From Parapristionchus giblindavisi (Eukaryota > Nematoda > Chromadorea > Rhabditida > Diplogasteridae), in NCBI GenBank assembly GCA_943737045.1, contig CALSFV010000060.1, positions 344,501 to 408,500 of the forward strand: a stretch of DNA of 64,000 bases. The letters run 5' to 3'. The position numbers and the translations under genes were made by a program. Below are positions 22,261 through 33,709 of this stretch, piece after piece. Position 1 is the first letter of the stretch, and every line of letters begins with the position of its first letter. The notes beneath the pieces were generated by a model, which did no database searches, was not told the DNA's origin, and saw only the letters and a list, made by a program, of their open reading frames with translations.

Positions 22261-23072
22261 TAAAGAAGCTTTATAATTTGGTTAACATTTCACAAGTCAA
22301 ATAAACACTTTGCACATTTGGCAAAAAGACAGCTTTATCGAAATGACAATGAACACGTCTAAATTGTCAGTCCCTTCTGCCACATCGGACATCGTCAGAA
22401 TTGTCAGAAATCTTGGTTCTTTTTCATTCTACGCCACTTTATTGTACTAACAATAAGCTCTCTTCTATGCCGGTTGTTTCATGCCGTTCATGCTGTGATA
22501 AAACGACATGCAATTTTTCATATTTTCTGCATTAAACTAAAAGTTACATCGCAAAAAAAGGGTATTTTTTAATATTAAAAATACGCAAATAAAATTCAGT
22601 TGCGGAGTTCTTATTTTGGTTGTTTTGGAGATTACTACTTTCTTGTAATTAACCGGACGCCATGAAATTTTTATATAGTGTATACTGCAACTTAATTTTT
22701 AACATTGATTAACAAGTATTTCGGAATGTTTTTATTATTTATGCCACATCTTTATAATTAGCATGTAGATCAGACTATTGATGATATGTCACAACACGAA
22801 TTACATACAATACAGCCCGGTGAAATTTGATACATTTTTTGAAAACAAAGCTTGATATTCACGATGCATTGAGCGTAACTATTTAAATCCTTGCAATTGT
22901 GATTTCACTTTTCATGTAACCTTCCGTCATTAAGATCATGTGTTTCTTTGACCATCAATCTTTCACCTTCTTATCGAATAAAATATGATTTATATATCAG
23001 AGTACGATACATACAACGCAATGTGAATACAGGAAAACGAAGATATCCAAACGATCGGGAGAATCATTGTGC
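22261..23072. other. intergenic between genes D and C, nothing recognised
   Basis: AT-rich sequence with no exon-like segment or repeat shared within the window. Confidence 0.4.
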
Positions 23073-23639
23073 TCATTCGCATATGGCAGTTTTAATGTCA
23101 GTGGTTCCGTTGGGAAGCTTGAAGAATTTGTCATCGCCTTGCTGAGCTCTGGTAAAGTTTAAAAGTCGTCATATTTAATATTCGATAATTTATAACTTTT
23201 GAATACCTCTTCTAAATTTTTACAGCGCCGCATTTCAGGAAAAAAACAATTCTTATTGTTAGCAAATGTTTTGCAAAATGTGACCAATATTTGGAATATC
23301 AAATTTGAATCAAAGTTGTTCGTCTTTTCTGAGCTATTTCGCAACAAGTGCGTGTGTTTCTTTGAATCGCACGTCTGCAAACTTGATGTCATGCGGCTCG
23401 TCAAATACCTTCACCTAGACGAAAGCGATGCTTTTCAATGTCAAATTGTCAAGTTTAAAATATAAGGCTCACAGCATTTGCCCTGTCGAGTTTGACAATG
23501 TCAGCATCTTTCCCTTCTTAACGTAGATGTAAAGGGCCTGAAAAACATGGTTAGTTTATCCATAATAATTATATCATACATATATTTTATCTAATACATT
23601 ATTTTATGAGTATATTTGCATGTTCACTATGATTTAAAT

Positions 23640-23755
23640 TGACCGAAACCTTTGTCAACGGTCTATTCAACGCTCTACGCTCTCTCGTTGTTAGAGAACA
23701 GAGAAAGAGTGTGCACAAGGAAGAGGCCATTGAGAGAGGTTACGCTCCCTTTAAT
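23640..23755 (-). repeat. dispersed ~110-bp repeat copy (inverted)
   Basis: CGAAACCTTTGTCAACGGTC to GAGAGGTTACGCTCCCT, the reverse complement of 11579-11699. It lies just after the exon 4 donor of paralogue D. Confidence 0.65.
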
Positions 23756-23907
23756 CTTCATACTATATCGTCAACGGCCATTCCGGGCTTAGCAAAAGAT
23801 CCATCGGCCTTGAATTTTATCGGATCTTTGAGTTCCTTGCCCTCCTTATTAGAGTAGTACAGGACACAATCGTCCGTCGGTGCCTGCAACCATTCATAAA
23901 GGAATAC

Positions 23908-24008
23908 CCCAAGCTAATTTTTCTCTCCGCTCTGGCCATGCTCTCTCGTAGACAAAGAAAGCGAGAGAGTGTGGTCAGAGCGGAGGGATTTAAATTAGCT
24001 TGGGGTGT
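23908..24008. repeat. hairpin MITE, GAGCTAATTT family (intron 3 of paralogue D)
   Basis: ACCCCAAGCTAATTTTTCTC is mirrored by TTTAAATTAGCTTGGGGTG, with inner GCTCTCTCG/CGAGAGAGTG. Confidence 0.7.
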
Positions 24009-24769
24009 CACTTTAACGGGCCCTTTTCTTCTATTTAACAAGTTTTGTTTATAGTATATCATTCTAATTGCGGTGGACCTTCACCAACACCAATTGTAAT
24101 TATCTATTACTGTTAGTGTTAACTCTCCTATCAACTATCGTGATGAAAGAAGATTAAAGATTAAAGATTAAAGATTAAAGATTTTTTCCTTAAAAAATAT
24201 CAGAAGCTCTATGTTCTCTCTGGTTCTGTTCAAAAATAGCTTTAGATGAGCAAGAATACAACAGGTATATACATAATTTGCTCATTTGATCAACTTACAA
24301 GCTCATATTTGCAAGTTTCCTTGCAGTAGTCCTTCTTGATCGCTGGAGTGATATCTGGTGAGACACAGAAAGCTAGCGTTACATTCTTTTTCCACTTTGG
24401 ACAACTGAAAGAAGATGTTAATCTAATCATTGTTCCAAATGAATCATTACTAGGCATAGGTCATGATTTTGGCTTCGACCTGGGATCGCATCCATGAAAC
24501 TTAAGCGTTTCTCGCCAAATCCGACGTCACTAGCATAGTTTTACAATTGTCACCAAAGTTTCATAGACTGCCACAATTCCTATCAATCGTTTCCAGGAAA
24601 ACAACCACAGCAACTCTTACTTTTTGTTTTCGACAAAAGCCGCCTTAGTGGTAGCAGCACCACCACCGAGAGGGGGAGCGCCGGGGCATCCAGATCCCGG
24701 ACAACTAGGGCAGTACTTTTGGATGTCAGCCTTTGTATAGTCTCCAGTGCACAAGTTATTCCGGGTCCA

Positions 24770-24960
24770 TGGTTGAGAACGGCTGAGGTCGGAAAATTCA
24801 TGATGATCCAGACCAAATACTATTTGGCATTATATCAGCAGTGGGCCAACTTTTATTTTTATGGATACCATAACTCGAATTACCGTCCATTCCCTAGTAA
24901 GAGTGGCCATGATTTGACAGTGAGAAATAGGAAGAATATTCTCGATTCTCAATAAATAGA
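24770..24960. repeat. dispersed repeat that replaced the 5' end of paralogue D
   Basis: GGTCGGAAAATTCATGATGA, then ATATCAGCAGTGGGCCAACT and TTTTTATGGATACCATAAC, correspond in order to 41150-41300 inside the foldback element of the glutamate receptor intron. Confidence 0.6.
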
Positions 24961-24997
24961 GAAATCATCTTTTTAAAGATCATGTGGCGCTGTTCAA

Positions 24998-25203
24998 CTC
25001 TAACAAGGAAACTCTCCCAATTTAAGGTAGCCATATGACATGGGAATAGTTGACATGAATCAGTTTTCGATGCTGATTACGAATCCGTTTTCAAACGTCG
25101 CTCAATCGATCTGCGATTCGGGAAAATCGATATTACAATTTGCTAGATCAATTATTCACATGTCATATGGCCACCTTAAGTTGGGAGAGTTCCCTTGTAA
25201 GAG
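24998..25203. repeat. 206-bp MITE with ~45-bp terminal inverted repeats
   Basis: CTCTAACAAGGAAACTCTCC and the inverse GGGAGAGTTCCCTTGTAAGAG form the ends, continuing to GCCATATGACATG/CATGTCATATGGCC. The centre is unique. Confidence 0.75.
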
Positions 25204-25239
25204 TATTCTACTTATGGACGTATAAGTAACGAAAATTAT

Positions 25240-26019
25240 TGATTCGTTGCAGGAATTTATTCTTGTCATTGTTTTCATTTAGTAACGAATTTTGAAGTGC
25301 TACATAAAAAATATAATTTTTTTTTCCAAAATTGCCGATTTTTTTATTTTCCGGTTGTCAACAATTACCGGTTGCCGAAATCATCCCTGACTAGGACCGG
25401 TCATGGAAAAATGGAAAAGTCGGAAATAAATATGACTGTCGAAATTTTAATTATTCCATATTACGCCTATTTTATCTTCTGTGATAAAGATCATTCCCAC
25501 TGAATCTGTCGTTTGTTCACAGACAATCGCCGCATTCAGAAAACAATTTAATTTTAACTAATATATAATGAAGCCTTTTTTCTCCTCTTTTCTCATACTC
25601 TCTCATTCTAATCCAACTTTATTTCATATCACCCCATTCCTCTATAAAAGCATTCGATTCTTTTTCTCCAGTTCAGTCCAGAGCTCTCCGATCTTGAGGA
25701 GAGCTCGGGGAGCATTTCGCCCCCGTGAACATCGTCCCCCCCCCCCATTGAGGAGGACGAATCCTCCATTCGATCGAAAAGATCGAAATGGAGAGGGGGG
25801 GTGAACGAGGGTGGTGGGCCAGAAATCAAAGTTCCTCATCTTCAAGCTATCTAGAGGTGTACCTTTAAACAGTGTTTGGTGTGAGGCATAGTACAAAAAT
25901 TTCCATCGAACTTTCATGTTCTTATCGAATAAAATACGATTTATTTATATCAGAGTACGACACATACAAAGTAACGTGCATAAAGGAAAACGAAGATATC
26001 GAAACAATTGGCAGAATCG
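25240..26019 (-). repeat. downstream flank of gene E, duplicate of 17690-18560
   Basis: Nearly identical to the flank of gene C, including CCGAAATCATCCCTGACTAG and the GC-rich block at 25660-25830. No gene assigned. Confidence 0.6.
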
Positions 26020-28893
26020 TTAGATTGGTTGGCATTTGGCTGTCTTAACATCTTTGGTATCCTTGTCAAGCTTGTAGAATTCGTTGTTAACATCAATCGC
26101 TCTGGTAAAGTTTTTTTAGACATTATATTAAATTCGATATTTTAAAACTTGACTTCCTTTTCTATATTTTTACAGCATCCCTTTTCAGAGAAAAACGATG
26201 CTTAGCAACAGTTTTTGCAAAATGAGTGCAATATTTGAAATATCCAAATTGAATGTAAATTGTTCGTCTTTTTCTGAGATATCGCGCGCAAGTGTAGCGT
26301 GAGCTTCGGCTTGGCAAATCGTATGTAGGGAAACGTGACGTCATGCGCATACGGCTTGTCAAACAACCCCCCCCCCCCGACGCTAGTGACTTCATTCTTA
26401 TCAATGCCAAATTTCCATGTATAATGCTCACATTATTTGTTCTGTTTTGGAGTTCGACAAGGTTAGCCTTGTTCCATTCTTAACGTAGACGTAAAAAGCC
26501 TGAAATACAAGATGGTTAGTCTAGCCATAATAAATTTTTCTATATTGCATATACATATAAAAAAACGTAATTTTATGAGTACATTTGCACGTTTATTATG
26601 ATTTAATTCTATTTTAGTACTATATCTGTTGGAGCAAGTCCGGTGGGAGTGTCTTTGCCATCAGCCTTGAATGTTTTCGGATCTTTGAGTTCCTTGCCCT
26701 GATTATCAGAGTAGTACAGGACACAGTCGTCCGTCGGCGCCTGTAAGCATGGAAACTCGAAAATTTGAATTCGCGGGCGCGAAAAATGGTGCAGAAATTC
26801 AAATTCTGACTTTCCAACTGCGATTTTCTACGGTTTTCGGAAGGGTGTTAAGTAGGAATTCAAGTTCCAACGCTCCAAAAAGGCCGAAAAATGAAGTTTG
26901 GGATTTATTTAATTTTTTTTAGAAAGTCGGTATTTGAATTGCCGCACCTTTTTTTCTTCTATTTAATTTAAAATAGGTATATCATTGCGATGGATCTTCA
27001 TCGACAGTAATTCTCATTGTCCATTAGTGTTCATTTTCACATCTATCAACTATCGTGATGAAAGAAGATTAAAGATTAAAGATTAAAGATTAAAGATTAA
27101 AAATCAAAGATTAAAGATTAGAGATTGATTAAAGATTAAAGATTAAAGATTAAAGATTACAGATCAACGCTTTCTCCTGTAAAGCGAAGAGTATTTCGGA
27201 AATAAGGCAATGCCAATCACTTTGCAGGAGATTTGTATTGTCTTTTCCTTTAAAATTTTCAGAATCTATATGTTCTCTTTTGTTCTGTTCAAGAATAGCT
27301 TTGAAGGGTAAGAATACAAGAGGTACCTATGAACATAACTTGTTTAATTGATCAACTTACAAGCTCATATTTGCAAGTTTCCTTGCAGTAGTCCTTCTTG
27401 ATCGCTAGAGTGATATCTGGTGAGACACAGAAAGCTAGCGTTGCATTCTTTTTCCACTTTGGACAACTGAAAGAAGATGCAAAACTGATAATTGTGATAA
27501 TCAAAACTGATAATAAACCACATGAACAGGTCAAGTGAATAAAATTATTATATGTCCCAGATAGGCATAGACGATTTTGCCTTAAACCTCTCATCCATAA
27601 ATCTCATCCACAAAACTTGACAAAGCGTTTCTCGCCTAAAGCGCTAGCAAAGAGTAGCATAGCAAAGAGTTTTGACAATTGCTCCAACCTAGGCAAGTGA
27701 CGTCAAATTTTCATACCGTCAAAACGAAAAAAAGTGAAACATTTGTGACAATTTGTGACAAATTGTCACAAAAGTTCACAAGATTTTGAAAATTTTGTAT
27801 CATGATATCTAAACGCGGTTGCAAGTTTTTTATTAGATAATAGGATATTTGAGCATCACTGGGCTTGCCTAATTGACATGTGAAGAAAACGATTTAAATA
27901 ATTCACTGTGTACGCTGTTTGGTGAAACTGGTATACGGTAGGATTTTCTACCGTATACCAGTTTTGCAACCTGATCCATGCCATGGTTCAAACAGTGCGA
28001 ATTCACTGTAAAGAGTCATATAATGATTGATACATCCATGAAATCGCGATGGTAGCAGTTTTACAGTAAGATTCTACAGTATGCTACAGTATACCAATTT
28101 TTCACCGCGGCGCCCCCGATTATTTTTTTTCACTTTTGTCATACATTACTCCATTGGGCAAACACATCCACACTACAAAACTTGAAAAAATACATCATCA
28201 AGTGCGTGAAAAACGCTAAAAATAGGCACTTTGTGAAGTTTTGTGACAATTTGTCACAAATTGTCACAAATGTTTCACTTTTTTTTCGTTTTGACGGTAG
28301 TTTGCCACAATTCCTATCAATATTTTTTTCCAGTAATACAACCACAGTAACTCTTACTTTTTGTTTTCGACAAAAGCCGCCTTAGTGGTAGCAGCACCAC
28401 CACCGAGAGGAGGAGCGCCGGGACATCCAGATCCGGGGCAACTGGGGCAGGTTTTTTGGATGTCAGCCTTTGTATAGTCTCCAGTGCAGAAGTTATTCTT
28501 CTTCCAGTATGGACAACTGAAACACATTTATCCAGTGGCCGTATGCAAGAACCGTTTTCCGGGAAAATGTGACGGCATTAGCGTAGGCGGAGGCGTTTTC
28601 AAAAATCCTCGCTAATGACGTCACATTTTCGCGGAAAACGGATTTCCCGTTGTTCTTGTATACGGCCAAAGGTTAGGGTATTTTTAACTCGCATCGTAGG
28701 GCGTCCTAACTCCGTGACATACGCCTTGGTGTACGGGGGAACGGGATTTGGGACGGGATAGAGTAAATTTAACTTGGAGGCATTGAAAATAAAAGAGAAA
28801 AACTAACTTTTCGTCATCTTTCGCGGCACATGCAGCATGCCCTAGTCCAACCACAACCGAGAAACAGAGAATACTCTGAATGATTCGACTCAT
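26020..28893 (-). CDS. cysteine-rich secreted protein with ShK-like modules, paralogue E
   Basis: Six exons: 28893-28808, 28516-28358, 27466-27361, 26740-26621, 26499-26432 and 26101-26020, giving 206 residues, phases 2,2,0,0,2. Signal peptide identical to that of gene C. Module 1 has CPYWKKNNFC, KADIQKTCPSC and GSGC; module 2 has CPKW, AFC and KKDYCKETC. The C-terminal region is APTDDCVLYYSDNQGKEL, then AFYVYVKNGTRLT, ending AKCQPI. Most changes from gene C lie in exons 5-6. Intron 2 carries a 582-bp TA-flanked foldback element absent from gene C at the same site. Secreted, function unknown. Confidence 0.85.
27716..28297. mobile_element. 582-bp foldback element with TA target duplication (intron 2 of gene E)
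   Basis: Ends CCGTCAAAACGAAAAAAAGT and its inverse, with arms of ~60 bp rich in GTGACAATTTGTGACAAA. TA flanks both sides (27714-27715, 28298-28299). The matching intron of gene C reads ATTCATAGTTTGCC at 20188-20201 with a single TA, which is the empty site. Confidence 0.85.
28526..28671. repeat. palindromic MITE, GGCCGTATGCATGAAC family (intron 1 of gene E)
   Basis: Same element and position as in gene C: GTGGCCGTATGCAAGAACCG to TTGTATACGGCCAAAG. It therefore predates the C/E duplication. Confidence 0.7.
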
Positions 28894-28929
28894 TCTTCCT
28901 CTTGAATGATGCTCACTCATATTTCTCTC

Positions 28930-28940
28930 ATTATATATAC
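28930..28940 (-). promoter_or_regulatory. TATA-like box of gene E
   Basis: The minus strand reads AGTATATATAATGAGAG ~40 bp before the ATG, identical to gene C. Confidence 0.5.
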
Positions 28941-28959
28941 TGATTTTCGAATCATAAAA

Positions 28960-29720
28960 TACAACACCAACATCAACTTCAACATCAACCTACATCTCTA
29001 TGGAGGACGGAGAATGACGAGATAGTATGCGAAATGAAAAGATCCAGAGCTCAAAACTCATGATATGATTGATCAGCTGAAACTTTTTTGAGAATGGCAG
29101 ATACGGGGCGTTTACTATTCGGTTTGGAGTTTGATCTCTACGGATGGTGATATTTTCATTGATGCACGCAGAGAAAATTCATATCATAAAATATTCCGGA
29201 AAAGGTTCAGCTTTTTCCAAAATATAAAAAAAAAGGAAAATCTCCTAGAATATATCATGCAATAGACGGAACTTGTGTCGTTTCTCTCGTATTGACAAGA
29301 TCCGAATTAAGGTCCAATTTAATATCGTATTTGAGACATGTTTTAAGCTCAGATATAAGACTCATTTTATCTTTTGGCAGCTCAATTTTAACAGGATCGC
29401 AATTCTAACTACATTCATATTTTAATATTTAGAAATACTAATCTACAAAACCCTATTTCATTTAATTTATTTAATTTATTTTTTTCATTTTTACGTTCAC
29501 TTTTGTGACCATAATATCGAGGATTCATCTTTCTGATTCAGAATCGCTGCATATCGGAAATAAGCTGATCAAATAGATAAAATAAACTTATGCGAGTTCA
29601 GAAGCTCATATCTCACAGATTCCGAATTTCGCAATAACGATAATACTAGTTATATGGAACATTTTACAGAGAGAGATTTTATGTACCAAAATAGGTAGAT
29701 TAAAATAGAAATAGCTCATA
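28960..29720 (-). promoter_or_regulatory. upstream region of gene E, conserved blocks
   Basis: Contains the proximal block (28990-29200) and the distal block (29540-29680; GCTGATCAAATAGATAAAAT, TATGCGAGTTCAGAAGCTCA) shared with genes B and C. No exon found. Confidence 0.4.
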
Positions 29721-31065
29721 GTTAACCATGCAACTGTACTGATGAAATTCGATATTACTGAATTAAAAGTAGTTATTAGTAGAGGCGAGATTCACTATTT
29801 CGGCCGTTAGGATCTAGACAGTGAACCTCTACCCAATGGGTTGGCCTTCTTCAGTAGAAAAATCATGATATGATGATCCATTTTAATAAAGGTTAAATAG
29901 AGAAAGAAGAAATTCTCATTCGTTAATCTTCGTGTCAATGTGTCAATCAGTATTTATGTAATCTTCTCTTGTTCTTCTTCTTTTCAGTTTTCTCACTTTT
30001 TGTTCGCATACTAGGAAGAGATACTATGGGAAATGATAACTATGTAGCGAACGTTTTCGAGATTATGAAATCAATCTAACGAATCCAGCTTTGACATCAA
30101 TAAATACACAAAAAAGTTTATTTTGTACATCAAAGAAACAGATGATCGGAACGTCGAAATGTTTTACGAAAGACGATATCGATAATCTGGATATTTTCGT
30201 ATAGAGAATTGTTTTTAAATCTTAAAATATCTGTTCATTACCATTTCCATTTTTACCATTTTCCATAAATGTTTTTGAAGTACATGGTCCAGTCTTGAAA
30301 ACTATTAGTATCAGCAATTTTATAGACAATTATGTGAGCAATTTCCTTTTACTGTAGTTTCAAGCATCATTTCCGCTCAAGATAAATCATTCATAGGCGC
30401 ACCTGCGATTGAACTAATAGTGGAAATGCTAACCAATGTGTCATATGTCCAACTCCCGTCTTCCCACATTTCACCGATTCGCCTTGGCTACGGACATCCT
30501 TCAAAAGCACTTGTCTAACAGATATTCCCGATCCCATCCCCGATACGTTCACTTGAAGGAATAAATATTATATTATTATTATATTATATATTATATATTT
30601 TGGTGAAACTACTCTCATTTATTGTCAACTTCTATCTCAAAAATGATGACTCAGAAATAAATCCTTTCGTAATGAATGGAAAGATGAAGCATTTTTATAC
30701 CCTTTTTGTTGTCAAATTGTCAGTGTTTTGTTACCCAAGCATAGACAGACACATAGACATCGATTTATTAATTAGTAGTGAAGTTGAGCCAGTTATCACT
30801 GTGAATAGAAAGAATTTTGATCTATAGCGATTTCAAGCATACAGTGCATCCCGGTTTGTACATGCGTCCATCAAAACTTGTACAAAACTCGACCAGGCTG
30901 CACTTTACAATGACAAAATGTTAGGAAATAAGCAAGCCTGATCAAGCTTTCTCAGAACCTTTTCATTTCAAAAAGAAATCCAGAAAAATATTACAAATAA
31001 GCACATCTCTGATCAAGCAAATGCTTTTTTCGATGATAAAGGGTAATGTGATAGAAGGGTGAATG
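29721..31065. other. intergenic with repeat remnants, no gene seen
   Basis: Holds the LINE 3' remnant (30445-30598) and the second copy of the 16.9-17.4 kb segment (30350-31000). Short frames here are not supported by splice sites. Confidence 0.4.
30445..30598 (+). mobile_element. 3' end of the decayed LINE family
   Basis: CACATTTCACCGATTCGCCT, CTACGGACATCCTTCAAAAG and GAAGGAATAAATATTATATT match 10475-10597, with a TTA-rich tail. Only the 3' untranslated end is present, as in strong 5' truncation. Confidence 0.65.
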
Positions 31066-32287
31066 CTATCGAAGAAGCGATGTTGTCAGCCAAAAAATGA
31101 TCGCTGCTAAACAAACGAAGATTCCGATGGATCCAGCGATGACCAAGGCGCCCTTCCACAAACTGAAGAAAAAGGATTTGATAGTCGATACGAAAGATGC
31201 TGCGGCATGAAACAATATTTGGAATATGACACAGTCTCTTAATTGTTCAGTGATTTGTTTCTCTAACACTCAAGGGAAGAAAAAGCTGGGTTCTGTTGTT
31301 CAGCTTTTAAGCTACTCACAATAAAATTTCTCACTACGTGCTTACTTACTTACTGGTTACTCACTTGTTACTTAGTCACTTTCTTGTCTGTTTTTAATCA
31401 GTTTTTTAAATTTTCATCAGAAATCCAACATTTCAAAAGCATAGATGAATGGTTAAATGACATCACATACAACGTTATCACAATGACACAGTGGGAAGGT
31501 TAGTTTGCTTTATGACAATTCAACGTGTGATATGCTTCAATGACTGTGTTTACATCTACTTATTTTTTGGAACATTTTGGCATGGTAAATTCGAGTATAA
31601 TGAGCTAATTTGAAACTATCCGCTCTGACATCTCGCTTTCTTTGTCTAGGAGAAAATATTGTCAGATAGGAGAGTAAAATTATCTCGTGGTTTGCCCTAA
31701 AAATTTAGTAAAGTGAACAGCGCACACCTCAAAAAGGAGTCGACCCTTTCCTCATCATAATTAGAAGATGCTTCAATATCAATAGCATCGGCTCTAACAG
31801 TGGCTGCATAGGATGGCGGAGGAACGGTAGATGAGGAGGGTAGAGTGTAACCTGGAATAAGAGAAATTTAAAAAAATAAATAAATAAATCTAAACAATTC
31901 AAAATCACTTTATCATAAATCTGCAAATTACAAAATCACTTTTTTTCCACAAAAGTGTAAATCACGACGTTGATCAGGAAAATTATCTAGTATAATCTAT
32001 GAAATCTAGTAAACTTCTTTTTTTAAAGTTCTAACGATAAATATTAATTTAAATCAAAATGTTGTTGAAATTGTTCGAATAGTCAAATTGTTCAAATCAA
32101 ATTGTAATCAAATTCAAATTGTAAATTTTAAAACCAAATTGTTTAAATTGTAAATCAAATTATTGTCAGCGTTGAAAGTGACCTTATCAAGGAAGAAAAT
32201 AAGATAAAAGTATGTCCTACAGTGTTGTGTCCGACTGGCTCCCGTGTTATCTTCAGGCTTCTCATCATAAGCGGGAGGAGCGTCCAT
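31066..32287 (-). CDS. small single-span membrane protein with PPAY motif
   Basis: Proposed exons: 32287-32221, 31851-31728 and 31237-31066, giving 120 residues. Exons 1-2 join with good sites (GTAGGA; TTCCAG) and encode MDAPPAYDEKPEDNTG, a Ser/Pro-rich stretch with PPPSYAAT and an acidic SSNYDEERVDS. The last exon encodes a hydrophobic segment (GALVIAGSIGIFVCLAAIIF) close to the C-terminus, so it is a tail-anchored or single-pass protein with a proline-rich, probably cytoplasmic, N-terminus. PPxY motifs are known to bind WW domains of NEDD4-type ligases. The exon 3 acceptor (AATTAAG) is weak and chosen only for frame; the true splice may differ. No family recognised. Confidence 0.5.
31608..31697. 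repeat. hairpin MITE, GAGCTAATTT family
   Basis: GAGCTAATTTGAAACTATCC and GAGTAAAATTATCTCGTGG with degenerate inner arms, in the last intron of the PPAY gene. Confidence 0.5.
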
Positions 32288-33709
32288 TATTTTTTTTTTT
32301 TGAAATTTGAAAACCTGAATTATTATTTTCACGAAATAAGGTAAAGTATATTAAAGGCTCACAGCGAGCTAATTTGAAACTTCCCGCACTACACTCTCAC
32401 GCTTTTTTGTCTACGTGAGACCAGTTGAGAAATAGATCGGTATGAGTCTTTAAGATATTTTTAAGCAATCAATACAATAATATCAGCAAAAATACTAGTA
32501 AAAAGCACTGATCATCATATTCGCTAAACTAAAAATGCCTCGAGACGTCTATTTATATATAAACTGTTATCACGCCCATTTCGGTAATGTGTTTATAATG
32601 TGATTCACTATCGATAGAATGATATTGGCATATCAGAATACGAATAGAGGTAGAGGTGGAGATAGAGGTAGAGATAAGATAGAGGTAGAGGTAGAGGTAG
32701 AGGTAGAGGTAGAGGGAGAAGTAGAGGTAGAGGTAGAGGTAGAGGTAGAGATAGAGGTAGAGGTAGAGGTAGAGGTAGATGTAGAGGTAGAGGTAGAAGA
32801 AGAGGTAGAGGTAGAGGTAGATGTAGAGGTAGAGGTAGAAGAAGAGGTAGAGGTAGAGGTAGAGGTAGAGGTAGAGGTAGAGGTAGAGGTAGAAGAAGAG
32901 GTAGAGGTAGATGTAGAGGCAGAAAAAGAGGTAGAGGTAAAGTGATAACATTGATAATAACCCATCGACGTCGACAAACAGAACGTCGCCTCAAGCACCA
33001 AAATGTCTCTCGATAGCGCTAAATTTGGCTCACGTTTGCTTTTCTCGAGACATTTTAACTAACGAATAGAATGCATTATAATACGATATCGGAAAGATCA
33101 CGCAAGGAATTGATTTTTACTAAATTGTGTATGAAAATTATTTTAAAAAACCGCGTGTTTAAGGTTGGAAAATTGTAAATAATCAACAAATTGGAGATCG
33201 TGTGTAAAACAAGGATGGATAAGAAAAATAATAATTTATTCGTTTTCTAATACAATACAGAATAAATAAATAAATTATGACTGAATTAGCCTTGAATTAT
33301 CATTGGAATAGCAGTGATTACCCGCATGACTTCATGTGAATTGAATAAATGGAACCTTTGCCTTTACCTTTAAGTAGATTGATGATGAACATATAATAAC
33401 AGTATAAAACGTGAAGACTCAAGATTTAAGTGACATAGATAGTGTATGTAATATTACCCATAAGTTTTATTTTCACATTCAAAATCAATCCTTGCTCATA
33501 CACTTTATGGTAAAATTGTCCATGGAATGAATGCTTATAAAATTTAAATCTTTTCGACGACTTCACGAGATTCAAGAAGGTCGATAATTGAGTAATTAGC
33601 CAATTACGCGTTCGACTCCTTTCGGTACTAGGTCGATAATTCAGGGTGATTCCCTAATAGAGAGTTAGGCTACTAGGCAAGCTTCTTCTCATCCTCATTT
33701 GTGCAACAA
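32288..33709. other. intergenic, divergent upstream regions
   Basis: Lies between the PPAY gene (minus) and the glutamate receptor (plus), so it should hold both promoters. It contains the GAGGTA microsatellite, part of a hairpin repeat (~32370-32425) and a SINE-like body fragment at 33278-33340. No clear core promoter motif recognised. Confidence 0.4.
32638..32941 (+). repeat. GAGGTA hexanucleotide microsatellite
   Basis: About 300 bp of GGTAGA units with ATGTAGA, AGAAGA and GGGAGA variants. All six frames are open because the unit has no stop in most frames, so the long frames here are not genes. Confidence 0.95.

Larger units (their letters stand above)
23073..24769 (-). pseudogene. paralogue D of the cysteine-rich cluster, 5' truncated
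   Basis: Exons matching 2-6 are present: 24769-24621 (partial), 24404-24299, 23883-23764, 23537-23473 and 23148-23073. They are in frame, with good splice sites and a stop. Homology stops exactly at the Trp codon of the CxxW motif in exon 2 (TRNNLCTGDYT follows). Upstream is a dispersed repeat also found at 41120-41310. Exon 1 (signal peptide, first cysteine) and the second cysteine are missing up to 26 kb. The 3' half keeps APTDDCVLYYSNKEGKEL and ends AICE. A ~110-bp repeat copy abuts the exon 4 donor. Unless spliced to a new first exon it cannot be secreted. The open downstream frame means the loss may be recent. Confidence 0.75.

Noticed and set aside
32553..33001. Four overlapping long frames of 108-132 residues on both strands
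   Set aside because: They are translations of the GAGGTA hexanucleotide array; residue content is a two-to-three letter repeat.
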